DNA of 45,734 nt from Candidatus Lambdaproteobacteria bacterium RIFOXYD2_FULL_56_26 (GTDB taxonomy: Bacteria; SAR324; XYD2-FULL-50-16). Under the pieces are notes generated by a model. That model did not search any database and was not told the DNA's origin. It saw only the letters and a list, made by a program, of their open reading frames with translations. The position numbers and the translations under genes are program-made. Location of the stretch: the NCBI GenBank assembly GCA_001783715.1, contig MFNF01000014.1:1-45734 (forward strand), in the 5' to 3' direction. Of the stretch, positions 25,601 to 32,101 are shown one piece after another. How positions within the stretch are numbered: position 1 is the first letter of the stretch; each line of letters starts with the position of its first letter.

Positions 25601-26498
25601 CGGACTCATCCAGTTCAAACAGCTGCAATTCCTCGTCTTCCGGGGCTTCCGCTAGCCCTTTGGAACCGCCGAAACTACGTGGGGGTTCGCCGGGGGAAGA
25701 CTTCTGGGCAAAGTCGGTTCCAAACCCGGTTTGGACCTCATCCATGGAGGAACCCAGACCTTCGGCTTCGTTCAATTCTTCTAGGTCAAGCTCGACATCT
25801 TCATTCTCGTCTTCGGCCCAAGCCACAGTTTGGGGCCGCTGCTCGTCCAGTTCCGCCGGTTCTTCGGTCCAAGCCAATTCGTCGGGTTCCTGGGGGGCAG
25901 ACGCTCGCCCGGCGTTTTTGGGGACCTCTTCGGGCTCGACCGGTCTGGCAACGTTCCAGTGCTGGGTCGGATCGATTTCCTCTTCCAACGCCGCCATGTC
26001 CACCTTTTCCAGACCACCGGGATGGGAGAACTGGTTTTGCCGTTTTTGTTGGCCCGAGAGCAGTTCGATCAGTTCATCGTCCACCACCTGCAAACCATCC
26101 AGCTCATCCCTTCCGCCCTGTCCGGCGGCTTCGGCCAAAAGATCCTTGATTTGTTGGCTTAAGGTGTCGAACTCAAAGGGTTTGCGCACAAACCCGGCCG
26201 CACCCAGCTTGACCAATTTGGCTTCGTCCAGCCGGTCACGGGCCGAGGTGAGCAGCAAGACCGGGACTTTGGAGAGTCCGGGGGTTTGTTTGAGGGTCTT
26301 GAGGGTGCCGTAGTCCTTGGCCTCGTCCTGATTTGAAAGCAGGATCAGGTCGGGTTTGGCCGCTTTGGCGGAGCCAAGGAATTTGGCAGGGTCGGACTCA
26401 AGGAGGAAGAGCCATCCCGGGTTGAGGGAAAAGGCGGGGGAGGACAAAAGCTCCCGCACCATCATGCTGTTCTCCAGGACGAGAATCTTCCTGTCCAT
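22638..26498 (-). CDS. Large acidic repeat protein with degenerate receiver domain
   Basis: The protein has about 1286 residues, and its function is not recognised. Start ATG 26498 is preferred (GAGG 6 nt upstream) because the upstream in-frame ATG at 26546 lies in front of a promoter -10. Residues ~1-120 fold like a receiver domain (ILVLENSMMVRELL, LLLTS, GFVRKPFEF). The acidic pair is replaced by Glu-Asn and the phosphoacceptor Asp by Ser (ILLSNQDE), so it should not be phosphorylated. About 1000 residues then are dominated by Glu, Asp, Ser and Leu, with five copies of a 47-residue repeat. The last ~50 residues form a helical end, LDELLPEMMQKIIKEELE, like the ends of some delta-proteobacterial receiver proteins. 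It lies directly upstream of ftsW. A polar or divisome scaffold, as for FrzS- or AglZ-like pseudo-receivers, is speculation. Confidence 0.85.
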   Translation of the reverse strand: MDRKILVLENSMMVRELLSSPAFSLNPGWLFLLESDPAKFLGSAKAAKPDLILLSNQDEAKDYGTLKTLKQTPGLSKVPVLLLTSARDRLDEAKLVKLGAAGFVRKPFEFDTLSQQIKDLLAEAAGQGGRDELDGLQVVDDELIELLSGQQKRQNQFSHPGGLEKVDMAALEEEIDPTQHWNVARPVEPEEVPKNAGRASAPQEPDELAWTEEPAELDEQRPQTVAWAEDENEDVELDLEELNEAEGLGSSMDEVQTGFGTDFAQKSSPGEPPRSFGGSKGLAEAPEDEELQLFELDESALEEGEEESFDLGSEGFEDTPEPLEDEEGLELEENEILEFGDPALEAEPTDSSRTLKVLKLEVRRNNNFTTGIHNRPQPGRPGLTHLACLAHDEEEQRERLPEEINDLDRFDEGAYSPINVGSFGEDSDLEEDSELEPDLEGEGEYQLDAEDSYELEEPLELGEDEDLTAGDLDDFEDSEDPSNFSALSISMPEELESDEGFAEPDLAEEETAEYAELDDSFSGDELEEVAEEFDSFGTEPLEEDESLELDGATFGELEEEPGLEEDSVEDDGGPDFGAEEDGFEDQGPRQEVSEADLDQPGLVDFEDIESLGDFPESVEEGEESSLPFESDLEQDLSVEDGQEFSLTANEVEGPEDSETLEIEEPASIEVEFEVFPPLGENSEEEDYSYEEGIDEQPVELTEDQSSVDEELNFDDFLGEDASSAAASLQQMINLRQVTKAKYDLSGLTGEDLGQTEEDSEEESEVADESDESEPGLEPFGDDLGIGLEAGEPDLDGPLGANEVGYQTVSTKDQGEAGDEDYQEFDQFGEVTFEVSPEVFSMQDFRIEDVEAPVFGGSAIEEEAEQSVPFDSAEAQGDAGAVADEPDLEEPAFAETSEEEEVAGFDPDLMEEEPSLDEDFNGEPDLDGESAFEDLEEPAFAETSEEEEVAGFDPYLMEEEPSLDEDFNGEPDLDGESAFEGLEEPAFAETSEEEEVAGFDPDLMEEEPSLDEDFNGEPDLDGESAFEDLEEPAFAETSEEEEVAGFDPDLMEEEPSLDEDFNGGPDLDGESAFEDLEEPAFAETSEEEEVAGFDPDLMEEEPQEPAFEDSFSEDSEDRELSGGDALAEELEQEEAQEPVLEMDSALEGSPELEAVQFIHKNGDFEGELDETIVFGADGASKEMAAEEVTGEKEAGEEVFEEIEEAEAALPLDFEPTDNGYGEEEEPESAPLAARVDNERELVLEVSPTFQKQLSTMIEEMVQSTITQTLDELLPEMMQKIIKEELEG
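23198..23845 (-). repeat. 141-bp tandem repeats inside the acidic protein gene
   Basis: Four full units plus one partial unit recur at an exact 141-bp period; the CTTCTTCCAT-type segment starts at 23201, 23342, 23483, 23624 and 23765. Each encodes a 47-residue unit beginning LEEPAFAETSEEEE and containing AGFDPDLMEEEPSLDEDFNG. Differences are few (for example D to Y and E to G), indicating recent duplication or gene conversion. Confidence 0.93.
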
Positions 26499-26534
26499 CC
26501 AAGGCCTCGAAGGAATTAGGGTGCTACTTGGGGC

Positions 26535-26562
26535 ATTATAGGACATGGTTCCAAAAAATCAA
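26535..26562 (-). promoter_or_regulatory. Promoter of the acidic protein-ftsW-murG unit
   Basis: On the minus strand TTGATT (26562-26557) and a perfect TATAAT (26540-26535) are 16 nt apart, about 37 nt upstream of the ATG at 26498. The position rules out the upstream ATG at 26546 as the start. Confidence 0.65.
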
Positions 26563-26671
26563 CCTTAGTTTCTGAAAGATTTGCCCGTCCTTAGGGCCTT
26601 TGCAGGTCAGACTCTCGGGGCTTGAAGGAATCTCGGGGTTGTGAAAAACTGGCCCAAAAAGCGGAGGCACC

Positions 26672-26953
26672 ATGGAACGGATCGAACCCTGGTTGGAGAG
26701 CGTACGTTGGGCGGTGGGACTCGGGGTTATGGGAGTGGTGCTGGTTTTTGTGCTGGTCCCCTTGGCCAAAGCCCTTGGACAAGGCTTGCCCCCAGACGAC
26801 CAGGCCTCCAGACCCCTCAAACCGCCCCCGGACCCGATGCCCGCCAAAGACTCGCCCCCAAGCCCTCCAGAGGCCAAAAAAATCGTGGAACTGGCCAAAC
26901 AAGACCCCCTCAAAACCGCCCAACTGGTCCGCAACTGGCTCAAGGAAAAATAA
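26672..26953 (+). CDS. Small membrane protein with FliF C-terminal-like tail
   Basis: The 93-residue protein starts at an ATG behind CGGAGG. It has one TM span at about 13-36 (VRWAVGLGVMGVVLVFVLVP), a Pro/Asp-rich linker at 40-68, and a C-terminal helix pair at 69-93 reading AKKIVELAKQDPLKTAQLVRNWLKEK. That tail resembles the end of the flagellar M-ring protein FliF, which binds FliG: a charged helix, DP, then a helix ending in NWLKE. Full-length FliF is over 500 residues, so this is a miniature. It could be a free-standing FliG-binding protein anchored in the membrane, or chance similarity. No flagellar genes adjoin. Confidence 0.6.
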   Translation: MERIEPWLESVRWAVGLGVMGVVLVFVLVPLAKALGQGLPPDDQASRPLKPPPDPMPAKDSPPSPPEAKKIVELAKQDPLKTAQLVRNWLKEK

Positions 26954-27229
26954 CCGTCCCTGGCATCACCCTCCCTCAACCAAAGATCCGTCCCAAGGCA
27001 AACGGGGCGGGCAAGCGGAAAAACAAGCCTGGATTGGGGACCCATGAGTCTCAAAGGCTGGCTCTACGTTGGGAATGAAAGTCGCCCTTTTGGAATGGAA
27101 TATGCTTGATACTATTGCAAGAACCCCGGATTTCCCTGGAAAAAGAAAAAAGCTAGGAATTCAATCGGGAACAAGGGAGCGATTGGGCCTCTCCAAAAAA
27201 AGCTGGAGACCCCGCCAAAGGAGGGCAAC

Positions 27230-27457
27230 ATGGATGCCATTGAAATCAAAAGAACAATCCGGCAGATTTTGAACTACTCCACCTTTACCGATGTGGAACA
27301 CCACTTGGTGGTCGCCGGGTTGGGAGTCTTTCACATCAATGAGACCAAAAAGGACGCAGACTTGGCCGTAGATGTCTGGTTGCAGACCGACCAGGGAAAA
27401 CGGATCTGGTTGACTTTCGACAATTTGGAAATGGCTCTAGGCGACCTGATTCACTAA
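27230..27457 (+). CDS. Small protein of unknown function
   Basis: The 75-residue protein is preceded by a strong AGGAGG (…AAAGGAGGGCAAC then ATG). It has no TM span or signal peptide. The pattern, an initial helix (IEIKRTIRQILNYSTF) followed by alternating hydrophobic strands (HHLVVAGLGVFHI, ADLAVDVWLQTD, KRIWLTFD), suggests a small alpha-beta fold. I recognise no family. The last codons form the left arm of a 9-bp inverted repeat shared with the end of the convergent oadB gene. Confidence 0.65.
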   Translation: MDAIEIKRTIRQILNYSTFTDVEHHLVVAGLGVFHINETKKDADLAVDVWLQTDQGKRIWLTFDNLEMALGDLIH

Positions 27458-27471
27458 AGCCCCAGGTCGCC
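27440..27471. terminator. Inverted repeat between convergent genes
   Basis: GGCGACCTG (27440-27448) pairs perfectly with CAGGTCGCC (27463-27471) over a 15-nt loop, between the stop of the small plus-strand gene and the stop of oadB. There is no T run on either strand, so termination is uncertain. Confidence 0.4.
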
Positions 27472-27489
27472 CAAAGCAGAAACAACGAC

Positions 27490-29133
27490 TTACAGCAGCG
27501 CCAGCAAAACCCCGGCGGCCACCGCAGACCCGATCACGCCCGAGACGTTTGGCCCCATGGCGTGCATCAACAAGAAGTTCTGGCTGTCATACTCCAACCC
27601 CACCTTGTTGACCACCCTGGCTGCCATCGGCACCGCCGATACCCCGGCCGCCCCGATCAGGGGGTTGATCTTATCTTTGCTGAAGACGTTCATCAGCTTG
27701 GCCATCAACACCCCACCGGCAGTACCGATCCCGAAGGCAAAAGCCCCCAAGACCAAGATTCCCAAGGTTTCCAAGTTCAAGAACTTGTCTGCCGAAAGTT
27801 TACTGCCCACCGTGGTCCCCAAAAAGATGGTGACCGTGTTGATCAAGGCGTTTTGCATGGTATCCGAAAGCCGGTCAATCACCCCCACTTCCCGAGCCAA
27901 GTTGCCAAACATAAACAGACCGATCAAAGGAGCGGCACTGGGCAACAGCATGGCACAAATCCCCAAGACGGTCAGGGGCAACATCACCTTCTCCACCTTG
28001 GAGACGTGGCGAAGTTGGACCATCTTGATCTTCCGTTCTTCCTTGGTCGTACACCACCTCATGATCGGCGGCTGGATCAAGGGGACCAACGCCATGTAGG
28101 AATAAGCAGCCACCGCAATCGAGCCCAAAAGCCTGGGGCTCAAGTGGCTGGCCAGATAAATGGCGGTCGGTCCGTCGGCCCCGCCAATGATCCCGATCGA
28201 AGCTGCATCCCGCATGTTAAAGGAAATGCCGGGGATGTAGTTGAGGAACATCGCCCCGATCAGGGTGGTAAAAATCCCCAACTGGGCCGCACCGCCCAAC
28301 AAGGCGGTTTTGGGGTTGGCGATCATCGGGCCGAAGTCGGTCATCGCCCCGACCCCCATAAAGATCAGCAACGGGAAGACCCCGGTGGTAATCCCAATCT
28401 TGTAGGTGTAGTCCAACAGTCCGCCTGGCTCGGAGATTCCGGCCACCGGGATATTCGAGAGCACTGCCCCAAAACCAATGGGGATCAGGAGCAGAGGTTC
28501 AAAATCCCGGTAAGCGCCCAGGTAAATCAACAACAACCCTACACAGGTCATGATCAACCTGCCCCAGCCTTCGGTCCAGTCCAGGGAGTTTTTGGCGATC
28601 ATGTCGGCAATCCCGGTGGTATGATAAAGCTTGACCCCCATGTCCATCATATCGCCCAAATGGTTGGCCGCCCCAGTGGAGACGTTTTCGGTGATCACTC
28701 CTTCGGGCAGAATCACCGCCAACAGGTCCCCTTCCTGGTAATGGAGGTAGGGGGACATTTCCAAAAGATGGACCCGACCGGCTACCCCGGCCTTGACCGT
28801 GCTTTTGCTGCCGTCGGGCATCTTGATCAGGGCCAGTTCGTCACCCGAATAAACCGCTTGGCCAACGGTGACGTACACCTTCAGGACCTGAATGTCGGCG
28901 GGAGCTTCCAAGGAAGCGGCCCGAGCCAACATGATCTTGTTCATGTTCTCGCCGTGCATGGCATCGCCATGCATCGGTAGGGTTCCGGCACCTTCGTCCG
29001 TACCGGCGGTGACCGCCCCATGTACGGCATCGTTGGGCATGGTCCCGATCGTCCCCATGTCCGGCATGGCTAGGGCCACACCGGGCAGGAGGCTTAAGCA
29101 AATCCAGCCTGCCAAGTAACTCAAATGTTTCAT
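27490..29133 (-). CDS. oadB: Na+-translocating decarboxylase beta subunit with exported N-terminal extension
   Basis: The 547-residue protein is far longer than the usual ~380-430. Residues ~165-547 are the OadB/GcdB/MmdB membrane carrier, with [18 protein letters not shown] and [18 protein letters not shown], the segments holding the conserved Asp and Asn/Ser of the Na+ path. Before it come a signal-like N-terminus (to about residue 22), a Met/His-rich stretch at 23-65, and a lipoyl/biotinyl-like beta domain at ~70-145 ([21 protein letters not shown] ... [14 protein letters not shown]). The biotin motif EAMKM is replaced, so it should not be biotinylated. If exported, this domain would face the periplasm. 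It lies 7 nt downstream of the alpha subunit gene. Confidence 0.9.
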   Translation of the reverse strand: MKHLSYLAGWICLSLLPGVALAMPDMGTIGTMPNDAVHGAVTAGTDEGAGTLPMHGDAMHGENMNKIMLARAASLEAPADIQVLKVYVTVGQAVYSGDELALIKMPDGSKSTVKAGVAGRVHLLEMSPYLHYQEGDLLAVILPEGVITENVSTGAANHLGDMMDMGVKLYHTTGIADMIAKNSLDWTEGWGRLIMTCVGLLLIYLGAYRDFEPLLLIPIGFGAVLSNIPVAGISEPGGLLDYTYKIGITTGVFPLLIFMGVGAMTDFGPMIANPKTALLGGAAQLGIFTTLIGAMFLNYIPGISFNMRDAASIGIIGGADGPTAIYLASHLSPRLLGSIAVAAYSYMALVPLIQPPIMRWCTTKEERKIKMVQLRHVSKVEKVMLPLTVLGICAMLLPSAAPLIGLFMFGNLAREVGVIDRLSDTMQNALINTVTIFLGTTVGSKLSADKFLNLETLGILVLGAFAFGIGTAGGVLMAKLMNVFSKDKINPLIGAAGVSAVPMAARVVNKVGLEYDSQNFLLMHAMGPNVSGVIGSAVAAGVLLALL

Positions 29134-29140
29134 GGTACTC

Positions 29141-30910
29141 CTACCCGATGGTCAGTAAAACGTCGCCGGTCTGGACATTGTCCTTTTCGGAAATATAAAT
29201 CCCGGTGATCCGCCCGGCAATCGGTGCCTTGATATCGGTTTCCATCTTCATGGCTTCCATCACCAAAATCACGTCCTCGGCGTTGACTTGGTCTCCCACC
29301 GCTACTTTGAGGGCCATGATCTTGCCTGGGGTCGGGGCATGTACGTCGAGCCCTTCGCCGTGGGCGATCGGGTCGGCGGGAGCATGGGCATGGGCCACCA
29401 AGGGAGCCCCGGAGGGGCCGACCTGGACATTGTAGCTCTGCCCGTCCACCACCACCTGATAAGCCCTGACCGTATCAGTCTGGGTTTTGGAGGGATGCAT
29501 GGCGACTTTGGGTTCATCGGACTTCTTGCGGATCGACATCTCTGCCTTGCCCAACAAGAAATCCAACCCCTTGGCTTCACAAGAAGCGATGATAAAGAGG
29601 TTTTCGTCGGTCACCGGCAGGCCGTGTTGGGACAAAATCGCCTCGGCCTTGGGAATACCGGGGTCCAATTCGTCCAAGGGGTCACCGGTGAACACCGGTT
29701 TGCCCAACTGTTCGGAGGCGATGCGCACCACTTCCGGGTCGGCCGGAACCGGGGTGCGACCAAAGTACCCCAAGACCATTTCCCCATAGGCGGGGTTGAT
29801 CTTTTTCCAAGGTCCCTGGGTGACGTTCAAAAAGGCCTGTTGGAAGTAAAACTGGCTCACCGGGGTCACCGAGGTGCCAAAGCCCCCCAAGCGGACCACG
29901 TCGCCCATTTCTTTGATCACGTCCTTGTACAGGTGCAAGGTCCCGGTGTCCCTCATCATCATGGTGTTGGCGGTCAAAGCGCCGCCGGGCATGGGCGAAA
30001 GGGGGACAATGGGGGTAACCATCTTGGCTTCGGGGGGGAAGAAGTAGTCTTTCATACATTCCTCAAACACCTCTTCAGCCTTCAAAATCTTGAGGTGGTC
30101 CACATCCAAGGTCCATTCGGTGCCCTTGAGGGCGTGCCACATGGAGAGGATGTCCGGTTGGGCGGTACCGCCGGAAACCGGGCTCTTGGACAGGTCGATC
30201 CCGTCGATCCCGGCCTCAATGGCTGCCATGTATTGGGTCACCCCAACTCCGGCGGTATCGTGGCTGTGCACCCACAAAACCGTGTCCGCAGAGACCATTT
30301 TGCGGGCTCCCTTGACGGTTTCATACAGCTTGCGGGGGTTACAGGTCCCTGAAGCGTCTTTAAAACAAATGGAGTCGAAGGGGATGTCGGACTCCAAAAT
30401 CTGCCGGAGCCGGTCCAGATAAAACTCGGAGGTATGGGCCCCTTCGCAGCCCGGGGGCAGGTCCATGACCGCAATCACGATCTGGTGCTTGAGGCCATGC
30501 TTGTGGATCATCTCCCCCGAATACTTCAGGTTGCGCACATCGTTGAGCGCATCAAAGTTGCGGATGGTGGTCATGCCGTGTTTCTTGAACATCTTGGCAT
30601 GCAGCCCGATGATGTCCCGAGGCTGCTGGCTCAAGGCCACTACGTTGATGCCCCGAGCGAGGGTCTGCAGGTTTGCGTCCGGCCCCACCTGTTTGCGGAA
30701 CTGGTCCATCATGTCAAACGCCGATTCCCCACAGTAAAAGAACAGGCTTTGGAAGCGGGCACCGCCCCCTGCCTCGAAGTGGGTAATGCCCGCTTCTACG
30801 CTGGCCTGCAAGGCCGGTAAAAAGTCGGCAGTGGTAACACGAGCCCCAAAGACCGACTGAAAGCCGTCTCGGAAGCTGGTGTCCATAAACTTGATCACCT
30901 TTTGGGCCAC
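29141..30910 (-). CDS. oadA: Biotin-dependent carboxyltransferase alpha subunit (OadA-like)
   Basis: The 589-residue protein has an N-terminal carboxyltransferase TIM barrel with the metal site in [10 protein letters not shown] and [10 protein letters not shown] and the active-site Lys in [10 protein letters not shown] conserved PYC/OADA middle region ([10 protein letters not shown]) and an Ala/His-rich linker follow. The biotinyl domain has Lys555 in EAMKM. It transfers carboxylate from an oxoacid to biotin, for release by the beta subunit with Na+ export. [16 protein letters not shown] is more divergent than the ETxLRDGxQS of typical OadA, so the substrate may not be oxaloacetate; pyruvate- or 2-oxoacid-related reactions remain possible. 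It is encoded between gamma and beta subunits. Confidence 0.88.
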   Translation of the reverse strand: MAQKVIKFMDTSFRDGFQSVFGARVTTADFLPALQASVEAGITHFEAGGGARFQSLFFYCGESAFDMMDQFRKQVGPDANLQTLARGINVVALSQQPRDIIGLHAKMFKKHGMTTIRNFDALNDVRNLKYSGEMIHKHGLKHQIVIAVMDLPPGCEGAHTSEFYLDRLRQILESDIPFDSICFKDASGTCNPRKLYETVKGARKMVSADTVLWVHSHDTAGVGVTQYMAAIEAGIDGIDLSKSPVSGGTAQPDILSMWHALKGTEWTLDVDHLKILKAEEVFEECMKDYFFPPEAKMVTPIVPLSPMPGGALTANTMMMRDTGTLHLYKDVIKEMGDVVRLGGFGTSVTPVSQFYFQQAFLNVTQGPWKKINPAYGEMVLGYFGRTPVPADPEVVRIASEQLGKPVFTGDPLDELDPGIPKAEAILSQHGLPVTDENLFIIASCEAKGLDFLLGKAEMSIRKKSDEPKVAMHPSKTQTDTVRAYQVVVDGQSYNVQVGPSGAPLVAHAHAPADPIAHGEGLDVHAPTPGKIMALKVAVGDQVNAEDVILVMEAMKMETDIKAPIAGRITGIYISEKDNVQTGDVLLTIG

Positions 30911-30918
30911 AGTCGCTC

Positions 30919-31185
30919 CTATTTCGATTGAGATTCGTCTTTTTTGTCGGTTTCATAAGCGGAGACCGCTGCAGCGATGACCGCCGCTGGGGCCGACTTT
31001 TTCCCTCTAAACTTGGCCACCTTGGCGGCCTTGGATTCCTCCAACTTCAACAACTCTTGTGCGCCGTGGCTTTTGGTCAGCTTGGCAACCAGATTGATGG
31101 TCAGGATCATCAGGGACAAGAACAGGTAAACCATCCCCATCCCGACCACCATTAGCTTCAGACCTTCGATTAGGGTTTGTTCCAT
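30919..31185 (-). CDS. oadG: Decarboxylase gamma subunit (OadG-like)
   Basis: The 88-residue protein has a single N-terminal TM helix (LMVVGMGMVYLFLSLMILTINLVAKL), then a charged, Lys/Ala-rich tail. Size, topology and position 8 nt before the alpha subunit match OadG, which links the alpha and beta subunits. The usual C-terminal His-rich zinc site is not evident. It is the first gene of the oadGAB operon. Confidence 0.82.
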   Translation of the reverse strand: MEQTLIEGLKLMVVGMGMVYLFLSLMILTINLVAKLTKSHGAQELLKLEESKAAKVAKFRGKKSAPAAVIAAAVSAYETDKKDESQSK

Positions 31186-31506
31186 CGTTTTTCCGCCACT
31201 CCGGGAGAATCTTTCGTTAGTCTTGCCTACCCCTCCGAACGAGGCTCAACCTAGGCAAAATAATGCATGGCGAGCGTAGTGGAGAAACCAGGGGTTGTAA
31301 ACTAATTTTTGGTCCCTTCCAGGCTACCTAAAACTGCACAAACAGCGTTCTAAAATCCAAATCCCAAAGGTTGTGCACCGCTTGATCAACGAACCACCCA
31401 CGCTGAGGGATGCCCCGCTTTGGAGCAAACCGGGCCAAAAAAAATTTAAAACCCTCCAAAGCCAATAAGTTTTGGACCCATGTTTTGCCTCTTTTTGGTT
31501 TTTTTT
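31186..31506. other. Intergenic region upstream of oadG
   Basis: There is no supported gene in these 321 bp. The half near oadG should hold its minus-strand promoter, but no hexamer pair is convincing. The remainder is AT-rich near 31437-31510, with long A and T runs. A minus-strand open frame running through 31328 is the shadow of the neighbouring gene plus unconserved sequence. Confidence 0.5.
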
Positions 31507-32034
31507 TTAGCTCCCGCCCAATCCCGCCTTGGCCAGCAATCTTTGGCCGTGCCCCCGGACCGAGGGACTGGAGCTTTGCGCCGCCGCCATCAGCAAGGGA
31601 TAAACCGTCGCCTTCAGTTTTGGGTCCAGCCGGGTCAGCTGGTAAAGGCCCTGCAAACTGAGGAAGCAGAGCACTTGGCTTTTGTGCCCCAGGTTGGCTT
31701 TGAGCTTGGGTACCAGGGAGGCCGCCTCCTCTACCCCCACTAGGTGGGGCGCTATCCGGGCAAAGGCCCACCGGCAACGGACCTCCTTGTACTCCCCTAG
31801 TTCATAAAACACAAAATCCCGGTAGCGGTCCAATTGCCTTGGGTCCGCCTCAAACAGTTCGGCCAAAAAGTCGGCCCCCCTGATCCGGGCAAAGGGCAGA
31901 TCCGCCTCCATTGCCTTGAGCAGTCCACCTAGGTTTTCCCTCTCCCTTTGGGTTAACCATTTTTTTACAACCTGCAAAACTTCAGGCTTGACCGCCCTAC
32001 AGGGCCGGACTACCCAAGCCAACAGCCAACTCAT
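31507..32034 (-). CDS. HEAT-repeat-like protein
   Basis: The protein has about 175 residues from the ATG at 32034, chosen because GGAGG lies just upstream and longer versions run into the divergent pta gene. The sequence is a series of paired amphipathic helices, for example WAFARIAPHLVGVEEAASLVPKLKANL and PSVRGHGQRLLAKAGL, the pattern of HEAT-type repeat proteins. No catalytic residues or signal peptide are seen. Its partner is unknown. It diverges from pta across 67 bp. Confidence 0.65.
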   Translation of the reverse strand: MSWLLAWVVRPCRAVKPEVLQVVKKWLTQRERENLGGLLKAMEADLPFARIRGADFLAELFEADPRQLDRYRDFVFYELGEYKEVRCRWAFARIAPHLVGVEEAASLVPKLKANLGHKSQVLCFLSLQGLYQLTRLDPKLKATVYPLLMAAAQSSSPSVRGHGQRLLAKAGLGGS

Positions 32035-32101
32035 CCTTGCCTCCCCTTGCTTATCTGTCTTATGATGGCCCAAGCCAACCTTTTTTAACCTGGGAGTCCC
32101 C

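Noticed and set aside
22849-25655. Long plus-strand open frames opposite the acidic protein, including ones of 263 and 635 residues
   Set aside because: They mirror the Glu/Asp/Ser-rich minus-strand gene (Ser-, Phe- and Val-rich translations), have no ribosome sites and repeat with the 141-bp period. They are composition artefacts.
27044-27109. 21-codon frame MSLKGWLYVGNESRPFGMEYA
   Set aside because: It has a plausible but close ribosome site and no recognisable fold or conservation evidence; too short to support.
27080-27115. Sigma-54 promoter before the 75-residue gene
   Set aside because: A GG-N10-GC match exists, but the other consensus bases are absent; likely chance.
31328-31777. Minus-strand frame ending near 31328 as a transposase tail
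   Set aside because: Its C-terminal part matched no family I could name, and the rest is the shadow of the HEAT-like gene.
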